Below, in pieces: positions 1 through 10,021 of a stretch of 64,000 bases of DNA. This DNA is from Microbacterium sp. W4I20 (GTDB lineage: Bacteria; Actinomycetota; Actinomycetes; Actinomycetales; Microbacteriaceae). The position numbers and the translations under genes are program-made. The notes beneath the pieces are model-generated. The model did no database searches. It was not told where the DNA came from and worked only from the letters and a program-made list of their open reading frames with translations. The stretch spans positions 248,001-312,000 of the forward strand of contig NZ_JAUSYB010000001.1 in the NCBI RefSeq assembly GCF_030816505.1, read 5' to 3'. Position 1 is the stretch's first letter; every line of letters begins with the position of its first letter.

Positions 1-866
1 CGCCCAGCGACGTCTCGAACTCGGCGCAGATGCTGCGCCAGGAGGGCGGCCCCCGTCCTAGCGAGGTGCTCGGGGAGGCAATCCTCTCCACCCGGGGCAA
101 GGTCATCCGTCCGAAGACCCTGGGACAGAAGGAGTACGTCGACGCGATCGAGGAGAACACGATCGTCTTCGGCATCGGTCCCGCCGGAACGGGCAAGACC
201 TACCTCGCGATGGCGAAGGCCGTGCAGGCTCTGCAGCGCAAGGAAGTCACCCGCATCATCCTCACCCGTCCGGCGGTCGAAGCGGGGGAGCGCCTGGGGT
301 TCCTGCCCGGCACGCTCACCGACAAGATCGACCCGTATCTCCGGCCGCTCTACGACGCGCTCAACGAGATGATGGATCCCGAGATCGTCCCTCGCCTGAT
401 GGCGACCGGAACGATCGAGGTCGCCCCGCTCGCCTACATGCGCGGACGCACGCTCAACGACTCGTTCGTCGTGCTCGACGAGGCGCAGAACACCACGCCC
501 GAGCAGATGAAGATGTTCCTGACGCGACTCGGCTTCGGTACCAGGATGGTCGTCACCGGCGACATCACGCAGGTCGACCTGCCGCAGGGGTCGTCGGGTC
601 TGCGTCTCGTCACGCGTGTGCTGGACGGGATCGACGACATCCACTTCTCGCGTCTCACCAGCGCCGACGTGGTGCGCCACTCGCTCGTCGGTCGCATCGT
701 CGACGCCTACAGCGAGTATGACGAGAAGCGCACGGCACAGCGGTTCGAGCGTGAGCAGGCGGCCGCCCTTCGGCAGGCTCAGGGACCGGATGCAAGGACC
801 GAACGACGCGGCGGCGCTGCCCGCCCAGGACCCCGTGACCGGATGCCGAAGCGAGGCCTCTCCTGA
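1..866 (+). CDS. phoH: PhoH family P-loop ATPase (5' end outside window)
   Basis: PhoH-like ATPase, a cytoplasmic P-loop protein of the RNA-metabolism context that travels with YbeY. The reading frame is open to the left edge (first complete codon at position 3), so the N-terminus is missing and the ATG at 30 is internal. Visible motifs are Walker A GPAGTGKT (about codons 60-67 of the visible part), the [16 protein letters not shown] segment and Walker B VVLDEAQN. The last ~30 residues ([17 protein letters not shown]...) lie beyond the domain and are partly encoded by a short dispersed repeat at 766-789. The stop lies 16 nt before ybeY; phoH-ybeY-corC-era is a conserved actinobacterial order. 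The family is certain; the biochemical role is less so. Confidence 0.95.
   Translation, partial: PSDVSNSAQMLRQEGGPRPSEVLGEAILSTRGKVIRPKTLGQKEYVDAIEENTIVFGIGPAGTGKTYLAMAKAVQALQRKEVTRIILTRPAVEAGERLGFLPGTLTDKIDPYLRPLYDALNEMMDPEIVPRLMATGTIEVAPLAYMRGRTLNDSFVVLDEAQNTTPEQMKMFLTRLGFGTRMVVTGDITQVDLPQGSSGLRLVTRVLDGIDDIHFSRLTSADVVRHSLVGRIVDAYSEYDEKRTAQRFEREQAAALRQAQGPDARTERRGGAARPGPRDRMPKRGLS
766..789 (+). repeat. short dispersed repeat copy inside phoH
   Basis: A 24-nt stretch starting CCCTTCGGCAGG and ending CTCAGGGACCGG matches the core of the repeat family seen at 9152-9283, 12136-12320 and 12678-12871. It is read in frame as part of the poorly conserved C-terminal tail of PhoH (L-R-Q-A-Q-G-P). Confidence 0.6.
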
Positions 867-882
867 TGAAACGAGCACAGGC

Positions 883-1341
883 ATGATCGAGATCAACAAC
901 GAGTCGGCCATCGGCATCGACGAGACCGTCCTGCAGCGGCTCACCGACTTCAACCTGGAGCAGCTGCACGTGAGCCCCGACGCCGAGGTGGCCATCGTGC
1001 TCGTCGACGAGGGCGCCATGGAGGCTCTGCATGTGCAGTGGATGGACGAGCCCGGCCCGACCGACGTCCTGAGCTTCCCGATGGACGAACTGCGCCCCGG
1101 CACCGAGGACCGCCCGACGGCGCCCGGCCTGCTCGGCGACATCGTCCTCTGCCCGCAGGTCGCCGAGACCCAGGCGCAGGCGGCGGGTCACGGACTGATG
1201 GACGAGCTGATCCTGCTCACCACCCACGGTCTGCTGCACCTGCTGGGCTTCGACCACGCCGAGCCCGACGAGGAGCGTGAGATGTTCGGGCTGCAGAAGG
1301 AGCTCATCCAGGGCTTCGCTGCGGCTGAACGCCGCCGATGA
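883..1341 (+). CDS. ybeY: Endoribonuclease YbeY (rRNA maturation factor)
   Basis: YbeY is a single-strand-specific metallo-endoribonuclease involved in 16S rRNA 3' maturation and ribosome quality control. The 152-residue length is normal. The signature HGLLHLLGFDH near residues 115-125 supplies the three zinc-binding histidines. The start at 883 (MIEINNES) fits the family N-terminus; the frame is open much further upstream, but that part overlaps phoH and has no homology. The stop overlaps the next start as ATGA, so ybeY and the CorC-like gene are translationally coupled. Confidence 0.96.
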   Translation: MIEINNESAIGIDETVLQRLTDFNLEQLHVSPDAEVAIVLVDEGAMEALHVQWMDEPGPTDVLSFPMDELRPGTEDRPTAPGLLGDIVLCPQVAETQAQAAGHGLMDELILLTTHGLLHLLGFDHAEPDEEREMFGLQKELIQGFAAAERRR

Positions 1342-2633
1342 CAGCGACTCTCCTGCTCATCGCCGCCGTGCTGCTGGTGGCGTTCGGCGGTCTGATGTCG
1401 GCGATCGACGCGGCGTACGGTGTCGCCTCCCGCGGCAATCTGGCCGACATGGCGACCGAGGGAAGACGTGCCAAGGCCCTCGGCCGCATCGCCGCCGACC
1501 TCGACGCCCACGTCAACGCGGTCGCCTTCATCCGCGTGCTCGCCGAGGTCACGGCCGCGGTGCTCGTGACCGTCGCCTTTACGATCCTCATCGACAACAA
1601 CTGGTGGGCGATGCTCGCCGCCGCACTCCTCATGACGGCGATCACGTTCGTCCTCGTTGGCGCGAGCCCCCGATCCTTCGGGCGACAGCACGCGGAGGGG
1701 ATGATCCGCGGGACCGCGTCGATCGTGCGCGGCCTGCGCATCTTCCTCGGTCCGATCGCCCAGGGACTCGTCGTACTCGGCAACCGGGTCACCCCCGGCA
1801 CCGGGCGCAGCTCCTTCACCAGCGAGGATCAACTGCTCAGCATGGTCGACGAGGCGGCATCCAACGACCTCATCGAAGAAGACGACCGCGACCTCATCCA
1901 CTCCGTCTTCGACTTCACTGACCAGTTCGTGCGGGCGGTCATGGTGCCGCGCACCGAGATGGTGACGGTCGACGCCACCGCGACCACCGACGAGGCGATG
2001 TCGCTGTTCCTGAACCGTGGGGTCTCGCGCATCCCGGTGGTCGATGACGACGCCGACGACGTGGTCGGAGTGCTCTACCTCAAGGACCTGGTGCAGTTCG
2101 CGTATCGCGACGACAGTGCCTGGCGCGCGGCATCCATCCGTCCCATCGCGCGACGGGCCACGTTCGTGCCGGAGTCGATGCGGGCAGAGACCCTGCTGCA
2201 GCAGATGAAGCGCGACGCGGTGCACGTGTGCCTGGTGATCGACGAGCACGGCGGGATCTCAGGGCTCGTCACGCTCGAGGACCTGATCGAAGAGCTCGTC
2301 GGCGAGATCTCCGACGAGTACGATCAGGTGTCTGCGGAGTTCGTCGATCTCGGCCACGGGCGGTATCGCGTCAGTGCTCGACTCTCGCTGGAAGACGTGG
2401 GTGACCTGTTCGGGCTCGAGCTCGAAGACGACGACGTCGACTCGATCGGCGGTCTGCTCGGCAAGGCGCTGGGACAGGTGCCGCAGCCCGGTGCGACCGC
2501 GACGGTCGCGGGCCTGTCGCTCACCGGTGGGGCATCGCGCGGTCGCGGTCGAGGAATCGCCACGGTTTTCGTGGAACGGATGGCAACGGAGCCCGATGCT
2601 TCGGACGACGAAGGAGATCGACGCGATGACTGA
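1338..2633 (+). CDS. CNNM/CorC-type membrane protein with CBS pair
   Basis: 431-residue membrane protein of the hemolysin C/CorC/CNNM family, implicated in magnesium or other divalent cation homeostasis. The N-terminal DUF21 region (about 1-130) has three or four hydrophobic helices (LLLIAAVLLVAFGGLMSAID first). Two CBS motifs follow (about 200-320, containing VMVPRTEMVTVD and VCLVIDEHGGISGLVTLEDL). The C-terminal CorC/HlyC domain (about 340-415) contains DDVDSIGGLLGKALG. It overlaps ybeY by 4 nt and era by 8 nt. This neighbour of YbeY and Era is constant in actinobacteria. The transported ion is not shown by sequence. Confidence 0.93.
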   Translation: MTATLLLIAAVLLVAFGGLMSAIDAAYGVASRGNLADMATEGRRAKALGRIAADLDAHVNAVAFIRVLAEVTAAVLVTVAFTILIDNNWWAMLAAALLMTAITFVLVGASPRSFGRQHAEGMIRGTASIVRGLRIFLGPIAQGLVVLGNRVTPGTGRSSFTSEDQLLSMVDEAASNDLIEEDDRDLIHSVFDFTDQFVRAVMVPRTEMVTVDATATTDEAMSLFLNRGVSRIPVVDDDADDVVGVLYLKDLVQFAYRDDSAWRAASIRPIARRATFVPESMRAETLLQQMKRDAVHVCLVIDEHGGISGLVTLEDLIEELVGEISDEYDQVSAEFVDLGHGRYRVSARLSLEDVGDLFGLELEDDDVDSIGGLLGKALGQVPQPGATATVAGLSLTGGASRGRGRGIATVFVERMATEPDASDDEGDRRDD

Positions 2634-3522
2634 GCAGACGAGAAGCGGATTCGTGACCTTCGTGGGGCGGCCGAACGTGGGGAAGTCCACGCTGACGAAC
2701 GCGCTGGTGGGCGAGAAGATCGCCATCACCAGCGAGAAGCCGCAGACGACACGGCGGGCGATCCGCGGCATCGTCAATCGTCCGGAGGGGCAGCTCGTCA
2801 TCGTCGACACCCCGGGCATCCACAAGCCCCGCACCCTCCTCGGCGAGCGGCTGAACGACCTGGTCGATCAGGTCCTGGGCGACGTCGACGTCATCGGGTT
2901 CTGCGTGCCGGCGACCGAGAAGGTCGGCCCGGGAGATCGCCGCATCGCCGCATCGCTCGACGGCTACGCCCGCGCGAAGAAGATCGCGATCGTCACCAAG
3001 ACCGACGCGGCGGGGCGCGACGAGATCACGGAGCGGCTGCTCGAGGTCGACGCGCTCCGGGAGGACTGGGCCGCCGTCATCCCGCTGTCCGCGCTGACCC
3101 ACGATCAGCTCGAAGTGCTGGCCGACGAGGTGCTGAGCCTGATGCCGAAGGGGCCGGCTCTCTACCCCGAGGGCATCACGACCGATGAGTCGCAGGAAGA
3201 CCGGATCGCGGAGATGATCCGTGAGGCTGCGCTCGACGGCGTACGCGATGAGCTGCCACACTCGATCGCCGTCGTGATCGATGACATCGCACCGCGTGAG
3301 GGCACCGACCTCACCGACGTGCATGCCTCGATCGTGGTCGAGCGCGACAGCCAGAAGGCGATCATCATCGGACACAAGGGCAAGCGTCTCAGCGACGTCG
3401 GTGCCCGTGCACGGGTCGGCATCGAGAAGCTGCTCGGCACCCGGGTGTTCCTGGGGCTGCACGTGAAGGTGGCGAAGGAATGGCAGCGCGATCCCAAGCA
3501 GCTGGGTCGACTCGGATTCTGA
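2626..3522 (+). CDS. era: GTPase Era
   Basis: Era is an essential GTPase that binds the 3' end of 16S rRNA and chaperones 30S assembly. The 298 residues include G1 GRPNVGKS (14-21), G3 DTPG, G4 TKTD and the C-terminal KH domain with IIIGHKGKRLSDVG. The chosen ATG at 2626 has a clean AAGGAG ribosome binding site at 2611-2616, located inside the end of the CorC-like gene, so the two are coupled. A longer open frame upstream is only the shadow of the previous gene. It ends the phoH-ybeY-corC-era cluster. Confidence 0.97.
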   Translation: MTEQTRSGFVTFVGRPNVGKSTLTNALVGEKIAITSEKPQTTRRAIRGIVNRPEGQLVIVDTPGIHKPRTLLGERLNDLVDQVLGDVDVIGFCVPATEKVGPGDRRIAASLDGYARAKKIAIVTKTDAAGRDEITERLLEVDALREDWAAVIPLSALTHDQLEVLADEVLSLMPKGPALYPEGITTDESQEDRIAEMIREAALDGVRDELPHSIAVVIDDIAPREGTDLTDVHASIVVERDSQKAIIIGHKGKRLSDVGARARVGIEKLLGTRVFLGLHVKVAKEWQRDPKQLGRLGF

Positions 3523-3576
3523 GATGCACCTGCGCCACACGTCGTCGTCGGCGGGCAGACCGCCGACCACGCTGAC

Positions 3577-4104
3577 ATGAGGGAGCGCGGCGGAGACCCG
3601 GACACGCTGCGCGAGGAGGCCTTCACTCGAGTCTTCGACGCGCACTGGGCGGCCGTACGACACCACATCGAGTGCGTCGTCGCGGACGACACCGAGGTGT
3701 CGGAGATCGTGTCGGAGGTGTTCCTGCTGGCGTGGTCGAAGCTCAAGCCGGCTCGCCCGATGGGTCGGGTCTGGCTGCTTCGCGCGGCGGAGCGGCGCGT
3801 GCGCGCGCGTCCCGGCCCTGCTTTGACCCTGCAGTCGGCGGTGGATGCCGTTCACGCCGGCGTCTCCGGAGACCCCGATGCTCCTGGGCGGGTGGGGCGG
3901 GCTGAGGTCGTCCGGGCTTTGGGTGTCCTCACTCCGCGTGAGGCGCGTATCATCATGCTCACGTACTGGGATGGACTCGCGGAGGGGGAGATCGCGGAGT
4001 TGTTGCGCGCTCCTGAGTCCCGGGTGCGGAAGACGCTGGGCCGTGCGCGGGACAGACTGCGCGCGGAGCTCGGGCTGGAGGGGGGAACAGTTGATGACGT
4101 CTGA
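3577..4104 (+). CDS. Sigma-70 family (ECF-like) sigma factor
   Basis: 175-residue RNA polymerase sigma factor. Region 2 is visible at about 14-50 (AFTRVFDAHWAAVRHHI ... EVFLLAWSKL). Region 4 is at about 112-165 (LTPREARIIMLTYWDGLAEGEIAELL then a helix RVRKTLGRARDRLR). Regions 1 and 3 are absent, as in ECF sigma factors. The first gene of an overlapping three-gene operon: the next gene starts 11 nt before its stop. Partner genes suggest an envelope-related regulon, but its promoter target is unknown. The operon interrupts the usual era-leuA neighbourhood, so it looks like an accessory insertion. Upstream spacing after era is 54 nt. Confidence 0.85.
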   Translation: MRERGGDPDTLREEAFTRVFDAHWAAVRHHIECVVADDTEVSEIVSEVFLLAWSKLKPARPMGRVWLLRAAERRVRARPGPALTLQSAVDAVHAGVSGDPDAPGRVGRAEVVRALGVLTPREARIIMLTYWDGLAEGEIAELLRAPESRVRKTLGRARDRLRAELGLEGGTVDDV

Positions 4105-5080
4105 ACACAGTGTGCTCGAGCGGGCGCTCATCGACGCCGATCCCGCGCGGACGCCCCGGGATGCCGCACCGGACGCACGCGCCATGGCGATGCGCGACCG
4201 GATCATCCGCACGTCGTCCGCCCCGAAGAGACATCGACGTGCGCGGGCCGTCGGCTGGACGGCGGGCATCACGGCGGCCGCAGCGAGCGCCGTTCTCGCT
4301 TTCGCCGTCCTCGTGCCGAACTCGCCCGCGATCGCGGGGTCGCCGTCTCCGCTCGACTTCGCCGGGTCGAGCACGATCGCCCAGATCGTCGATGAGGCGA
4401 GCGCCGATCTCGAAGCCGTTCCGGGACCCGCCGAACCGCTGCGATTCGTGCGGACAGCCTCCTGGGGGTTCTCGGTGGAGGTCGGCAACGAGACCACCAC
4501 CGTCGTTCCGCAGCTCTCGACCCTGACCTGGGAGCCCGATGGATCCGGTCACATGACGATCATCGAGGGCGAGCCCTACGACCCGGCTGATGCCGAGGCG
4601 AGCAATGGCGCGGAGGTCAAGAGCAGTGGCGAGGTGGTCGAGGACTTCGACATCACCCCCGAACAGTTCGCGTCGCCGTGGTTGACCACACCGGGTGACT
4701 CCGCCGAAGACGTGACAGCGCTGCTTCGCGCATTCGGGATGCCCGAGAACGCCACTGCGTACGACGTGGAGATGGCCGTCACCGCGGTACTCGGTCAGTG
4801 GACGCTGACGAACGCTCAGCACCGGGAGATGCTGGCGGTGCTGGAGGGGGCGGGCGGGGGTGAAGCGCTCGGTACGTCGACCGATCGTCTCGGGCGGCCG
4901 GTCACCGGCATCCGCATCATGTCACCGGATGGCGCCGTGAGCGATCTCGTCCTGATCTCTCTCGACACGGGACGGATCGTCGGCGTCGAGCGAACGGTGC
5001 TGAAGGCGGATGCCGTCTATCCCGCCGGCGCGATCATCTCGTACACGATGTGGGACGTCGATGAGGAGCTGGTCCGGTGA
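4094..5080 (+). CDS. CU044_5270-like membrane-anchored extracytoplasmic protein, possible anti-sigma partner
   Basis: 328 residues: a cytoplasmic N-terminus of about 50 residues, one membrane helix at about 56-78 (TAGITAAAASAVLAFAVLVP) and a large exported domain. The overall pattern, with DRLGRPVTGIRI and LDTGRIVGVERTVL near the end, resembles the CU044_5270 family, which is commonly paired with sigma factors in actinobacteria. The start ATG at 4094 follows GGGGGAACAG and overlaps the sigma gene by 11 nt. Position and topology suggest that it senses or restrains the sigma factor, but no ZAS-type HxxxCxxC motif is present, so the anti-sigma role is only inferred. Confidence 0.7.
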   Translation: MTSEHSVLERALIDADPARTPRDAAPDARAMAMRDRIIRTSSAPKRHRRARAVGWTAGITAAAASAVLAFAVLVPNSPAIAGSPSPLDFAGSSTIAQIVDEASADLEAVPGPAEPLRFVRTASWGFSVEVGNETTTVVPQLSTLTWEPDGSGHMTIIEGEPYDPADAEASNGAEVKSSGEVVEDFDITPEQFASPWLTTPGDSAEDVTALLRAFGMPENATAYDVEMAVTAVLGQWTLTNAQHREMLAVLEGAGGGEALGTSTDRLGRPVTGIRIMSPDGAVSDLVLISLDTGRIVGVERTVLKADAVYPAGAIISYTMWDVDEELVR

Positions 5081-5547
5081 GACGCCTGACCGCGGCGCTG
5101 CTCACCGCGCTGGTCGGGCTCGCGCTGACAGCGGGGGCGACTCCTGCGGTCGCAGATTCCGCGGGGGAACAGGACCCGCTGATCACGGCCATGCTCGAGG
5201 AGGTACCGGGCGGTGTCGTCGTCGCCGAGAATCGCGTCGTCTGGTCACGGCTCGACATGGAGCTGAACGTCCGGCCCGGGCAGGCAACGGTCGCGCGTGA
5301 GGTGGAGAAATGCGCCTCCGGGAGGATCTGCGCATTCAACGCCGTCAACCAGGGTGGGAGCTCGCTGACCTTCGGCACCTGCGGTACTCACCCGATTCCC
5401 TCGGCGTTCGTCACCAGGTCGCTCGCCAACGCGCGTTCCTCGGGGTCCGTGCAGGCGCGCAACGGTCTGACCGTGCTCGCGACCGTGTATCCCGGGAACT
5501 GGTCGAACCTCATCGGTACTGTCACGACCCTGCGGTGTGTGCTCTGA
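5077..5547 (+). CDS. Secreted peptidase inhibitor I36 / crystallin-like protein
   Basis: 156 residues with a Sec signal peptide (MRRLTAALLTALVGLALTA, cleavage likely after AVA near residue 27). The exported part has CASGRICAFNAVNQGG followed by FGTCG, a pattern typical of the peptidase inhibitor I36 / beta-gamma crystallin-like fold, with disulfides likely. The GTG start overlaps the stop of the preceding gene (GTGA). It is the last gene of the sigma-factor operon and so is the most likely effector of that system. The inhibitor activity is an inference from fold similarity; an ordinary secreted structural protein is an alternative. Confidence 0.7.
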   Translation: MRRLTAALLTALVGLALTAGATPAVADSAGEQDPLITAMLEEVPGGVVVAENRVVWSRLDMELNVRPGQATVAREVEKCASGRICAFNAVNQGGSSLTFGTCGTHPIPSAFVTRSLANARSSGSVQARNGLTVLATVYPGNWSNLIGTVTTLRCVL

Positions 5548-5583
5548 GGCCGCTGGGCGTGGTGCACGGGATAGCCTTCGAGG

Positions 5584-6540
5584 ATGACTGATGCGGAGAT
5601 GGCGATGGCTCGACACTGGATAGCGATGTCATCCGGCGCTCCCGAGAATTGGCAGTTCGTCGAGTACGACGCGGCAATCCCAGCCCACGGCGAGGTGACG
5701 ATCCGCGTCCACGCGGCGGGCGTCAACCCGGCGGATGCCAAGCATGTCGCAGCCGAGCGGCCCGGGGTCGAGTTCCCGACGCCGATCGGTTACGAGGTCT
5801 CCGGGGAACTCACCGCGATCGGACCCGACACGCTGAGCGGATCGGGCCACGCCGAAGTCGGAGACGAGGTCGTCTCGTTCCGGGTCCGCGGCGGCTATGC
5901 GACAGCGCTCACCGTGCCCGCCGAGAAGGTGTTCGCGAAGCCGACCACTCTCACGCATCCTGAGGCGGCGAACCTTCTCCTCGTGGGGACCACAGCGGCC
6001 GAGATGCTCGCGGTGACGGGAGCCGCCCCCGGCGAGACGATCCTGCTGCACGGCGCATCGGGTGCGGTCGGGGTGAGCGTCCTGCAGCAGGCCCGACTTC
6101 GCGGCATCCGCGTGATCGGCACCGCGAGCGAGGGGCGGTTCGACGAGGTCGAGCGGTTCGGGGGTGTCCCGGTGCGCTACGGAGCGGGTCTCGCCGAGCG
6201 CGTGCGCGAGGTGGCCGACGGGCCGATCGCCGCGGCGCTCGATGCTGTCGGGACCGATGAGGCGATCGACGTGTCGCTCGAACTGGTCGCAGACCGCAGT
6301 CGCATCGTGACGATCGCGGCATTCGGCCGTGCCGCGTCGGACTGCATCCTCGCCATCGCGGGATCGATGCCTGACAGCGCCCGGTTCCGCGACGAAGTGC
6401 GTGGCGAGCTGGTCGCCCTGGCACAGAACGGCGATCTGGTCGTGCCCATGGCTCGCACATTCCCCCTGGACCAGGCGCCGGAGGCACACCGATTCCTCGC
6501 GACGGGTCACCCCGGTGGCAAGATCGCGCTGATCCCGTAG
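5584..6540 (+). CDS. NADP-dependent quinone oxidoreductase-like MDR protein
   Basis: 318-residue medium-chain dehydrogenase/reductase of the zinc-independent quinone oxidoreductase type. The N-terminal GroES-like domain carries HAAGVNPADAKH; the Rossmann part carries ILLHGASGAVGVSVLQQA (AxxGxxG type) for NAD(P)H binding. Zinc-ligand cysteines are lacking. A TAGCCT box at 5572-5577 lies 6 nt before ATG 5584, which fits a leaderless start; ATGs at 5605 (with GGAGA at 5595-5599) and 5626 are alternatives giving 311 or 304 residues. It faces the lipoprotein gene tail to tail with 1 nt between stops. The substrate is unknown. Confidence 0.85.
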   Translation: MTDAEMAMARHWIAMSSGAPENWQFVEYDAAIPAHGEVTIRVHAAGVNPADAKHVAAERPGVEFPTPIGYEVSGELTAIGPDTLSGSGHAEVGDEVVSFRVRGGYATALTVPAEKVFAKPTTLTHPEAANLLLVGTTAAEMLAVTGAAPGETILLHGASGAVGVSVLQQARLRGIRVIGTASEGRFDEVERFGGVPVRYGAGLAERVREVADGPIAAALDAVGTDEAIDVSLELVADRSRIVTIAAFGRAASDCILAIAGSMPDSARFRDEVRGELVALAQNGDLVVPMARTFPLDQAPEAHRFLATGHPGGKIALIP

Positions 6541-6541
6541 A

Positions 6542-7189
6542 TCAGTCGATCTCCCGGAGTGACGAGGTGACGACGACAACACCCTCGCCGAACTCCGCGT
6601 CCACGGCATCCTGGATCGTGCCGTCATCCCAGAGCACCTGCAGCCACACGTACCCGCGATCGGTCATCACGGTGACGGCGTCAGCGCCGAGCCGGGTGGA
6701 GATGTCGTCCTGCACACGGGCGAGTTCATCCTCAGAGGTCGTGCCCTCGACCCCGTCGGTCGGATCCTCGGGCGCGATCGGGTCGAAGAGCGCCAGCATG
6801 ATCGGCGGATCGGTGTTCGTGATCCGCTCGCCGTCGTACATCCCGTAGACCGCGTATGTTCCCCAGGTCGTGTCGCCACTGGTCTCGCTGCCATCGACGC
6901 CGTCCCAGGTCCAGTCATCGACGGGGATGCCACTGCATTTCGGAGGAGCGGACAGCGCGACCGCGCCGAAGCATAACTGCACATCGCCTCCGACGTCGAG
7001 GACGGTGCCGGTCCCGATGACGCGCCCTTCCGGCAGGCCGGGACTCGCGTTCTCGAGAAGCTGGTCGGATGGAACGGTCGTGCTGGTCGGCGCGGGGGAC
7101 CCGCCGGGCCCCGACGCGCACGCGCTCAACAGGAGGAGGCCGACGACGGATGCCGCGGCAAGACTCAGGCGACGCTGCGATGTGCTCAT
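6542..7189 (-). CDS. Putative lipoprotein
   Basis: 215 residues with a lipoprotein signal peptide: positive start MSTSQRRLS, hydrophobic stretch VVGLLLLSAC and lipobox LSAC, so Cys24 should be lipidated. A Pro/Thr/Ser linker follows, then an extracytoplasmic domain containing two further cysteines (QLCFGA and PKCSG), likely a disulfide. The C-terminal third (ISTRLGADAVTVMTDRGYV ... EFGEGVVVVTSSLREID) looks like a small alpha-beta module. I do not recognise a family. It is monocistronic and divergent from the leuA leader region. Confidence 0.7.
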   Translation of the reverse strand: MSTSQRRLSLAAASVVGLLLLSACASGPGGSPAPTSTTVPSDQLLENASPGLPEGRVIGTGTVLDVGGDVQLCFGAVALSAPPKCSGIPVDDWTWDGVDGSETSGDTTWGTYAVYGMYDGERITNTDPPIMLALFDPIAPEDPTDGVEGTTSEDELARVQDDISTRLGADAVTVMTDRGYVWLQVLWDDGTIQDAVDAEFGEGVVVVTSSLREID

Positions 7190-7254
7190 ACCCGACAGTG
7201 TCGGTGGCTCGCGGATCGTCTCAAAGCCGTTCCAAGCGCGCGCAGCAACCCTGC

Positions 7255-7260
7255 TAGCAT
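7255..7260 (+). promoter_or_regulatory. Candidate -10 box of the leuA leader transcript
   Basis: TAGCAT lies 6 nt before the leader-peptide ATG at 7267, the spacing expected for a leaderless transcript starting at or next to the A of the ATG. No convincing -35 hexamer is visible at the usual distance. Confidence 0.45.
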
Positions 7261-7266
7261 GACGGC

Positions 7267-7297
7267 ATGCCTTTCGGCGGTCTGCTTCTTCTTAGCT

Positions 7298-7314
<17 letters not shown>
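7267..7314 (+). CDS. leuA leader peptide (15 aa, four consecutive Leu codons)
   Basis: A 15-codon ORF, M-P-F-G-G-L-L-L-L-S-C-R-D-E-S, ends in TAA 69 nt before leuA. The Leu codons CTG-CTT-CTT-CTT are consecutive. CTT is scarce in this GC-rich DNA, so the run is unlikely to be chance. It is too short for automated gene calling. Leader peptides rich in the end-product amino acid sense charged tRNA-Leu through ribosome stalling; leucine leaders before leuA are known in actinobacteria. The last codons overlap the 5' arm of the hairpin at 7298-7339. Confidence 0.8.
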
Positions 7315-9138
<1,824 letters not shown>

Positions 9139-9151
9139 TCATCGCGCGCGA

Positions 9152-9283
9152 CGTCCTTCGTCTTGCTTCGCTCGCTCAGGAACCGGAAGACTCGGTTGAT
9201 GAGCGCCCTTCGTCTCGCTTCGCTCGCTCAGGAACCGGAAGTCTCGGTTCCTGAGCGAGGAGCGCAGCGACGAGACGAAGGGC
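9152..9283. repeat. Palindromic repeat cluster downstream of leuA
   Basis: One left-type unit (about 9153-9186) and then a near-complete inverted pair: CCCTTCGTCTCGCTTCGCTC... at 9205-9238 and its imperfect reverse complement at 9246-9282 (ends ...GACGAGACGAAGGGC). RNA from either strand would fold into a long hairpin. It fills the space between the convergent leuA and TRIC-like genes, where it may act as a bidirectional terminator. The same family occurs on both sides of the GIY-YIG gene at 12.3-12.6 kb. Confidence 0.8.
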
Positions 9284-9294
9284 CGCTCGCGTGC

Positions 9295-9987
9295 TCAGTC
9301 GCGGGGCTTGACGATCGCGATGGCACCGGTCTCGGCGGCGACCTTCCGCCGGTAGATGCGGCGCTGCTCCGGCAGGGAGACGTCGAAGCTCACCGCCAGC
9401 ACGCGGATGACCGCCGTGACGACGATGCCGAGGATTGCGGCGAGCGTGATCGACATCCCGAAGCCGCTCGCGATCACGATGAAGGCGCAACCCGCGCCGG
9501 CGGCGACCGCGTACAGCGACCCGACGTGCATGATCGCGGTCGGCAGGCCCATCAGCATGTCGCGCAGCACGCTGCCTCCCACGGCTGCGCAGACGCCGAT
9601 GAAGACCGCGGGAACGGGCGGGATGCCGAACCCGAGCGCCTTGCTCGTGCCGAAGGCGCCGAACATGCCGATGACCACGGCATCCAGCACCACGATCACG
9701 GTGTTGAGACGGGTGAAGAGTCCGGCGAGCAGCATCCCGAGCAGTGCGGCGCCCGTCGCCGTCACGAGGTACCAGTTGCTCTGCAGCGTGGCCGGTGTCT
9801 GACCGAGCAGGATGTCGCGGATGAGACCGCCACCCATGCCAATCATGATGCCGATGATCGCGACGCCCAGCCAGTCCAGCCGGCGCTGACCCTGGAACCC
9901 CGAGGCGAACAGTGCGCCCTGCACCCCGCCGAGGCCGACGCCGAGGAGGTCCGCCCAGAGCGGAATGGTGAAGAGCGGTTCGGTCAC
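9295..9987 (-). CDS. TRIC/UPF0126-type membrane channel protein
   Basis: 230-residue integral membrane protein of the bacterial trimeric intracellular cation channel (TRIC, formerly UPF0126/YadS) family. It has two repeats of three helices plus a seventh. The repeats carry the glycine-rich [17 protein letters not shown] and [15 protein letters not shown], the characteristic GGGxxRD motif in each. The GTG start at 9987 has GGAGG just upstream; the ORF can extend to 10029 but would then run into recO's start region. It is divergent from recO with 34 nt between starts. Bacterial members conduct potassium; the physiological role here is unknown. Confidence 0.88.
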   Translation of the reverse strand: MTEPLFTIPLWADLLGVGLGGVQGALFASGFQGQRRLDWLGVAIIGIMIGMGGGLIRDILLGQTPATLQSNWYLVTATGAALLGMLLAGLFTRLNTVIVVLDAVVIGMFGAFGTSKALGFGIPPVPAVFIGVCAAVGGSVLRDMLMGLPTAIMHVGSLYAVAAGAGCAFIVIASGFGMSITLAAILGIVVTAVIRVLAVSFDVSLPEQRRIYRRKVAAETGAIAIVKPRD

Positions 9988-10021
9988 GCCTCCATTCTCT
10001 CGCACGGAGGATAATCGAAGC

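Noticed and set aside
4094..5080. Classical ZAS-domain anti-sigma factor
   Set aside because: No HxxxCxxC is present in the cytoplasmic N-terminus; a partner role is possible but not of the ZAS type.
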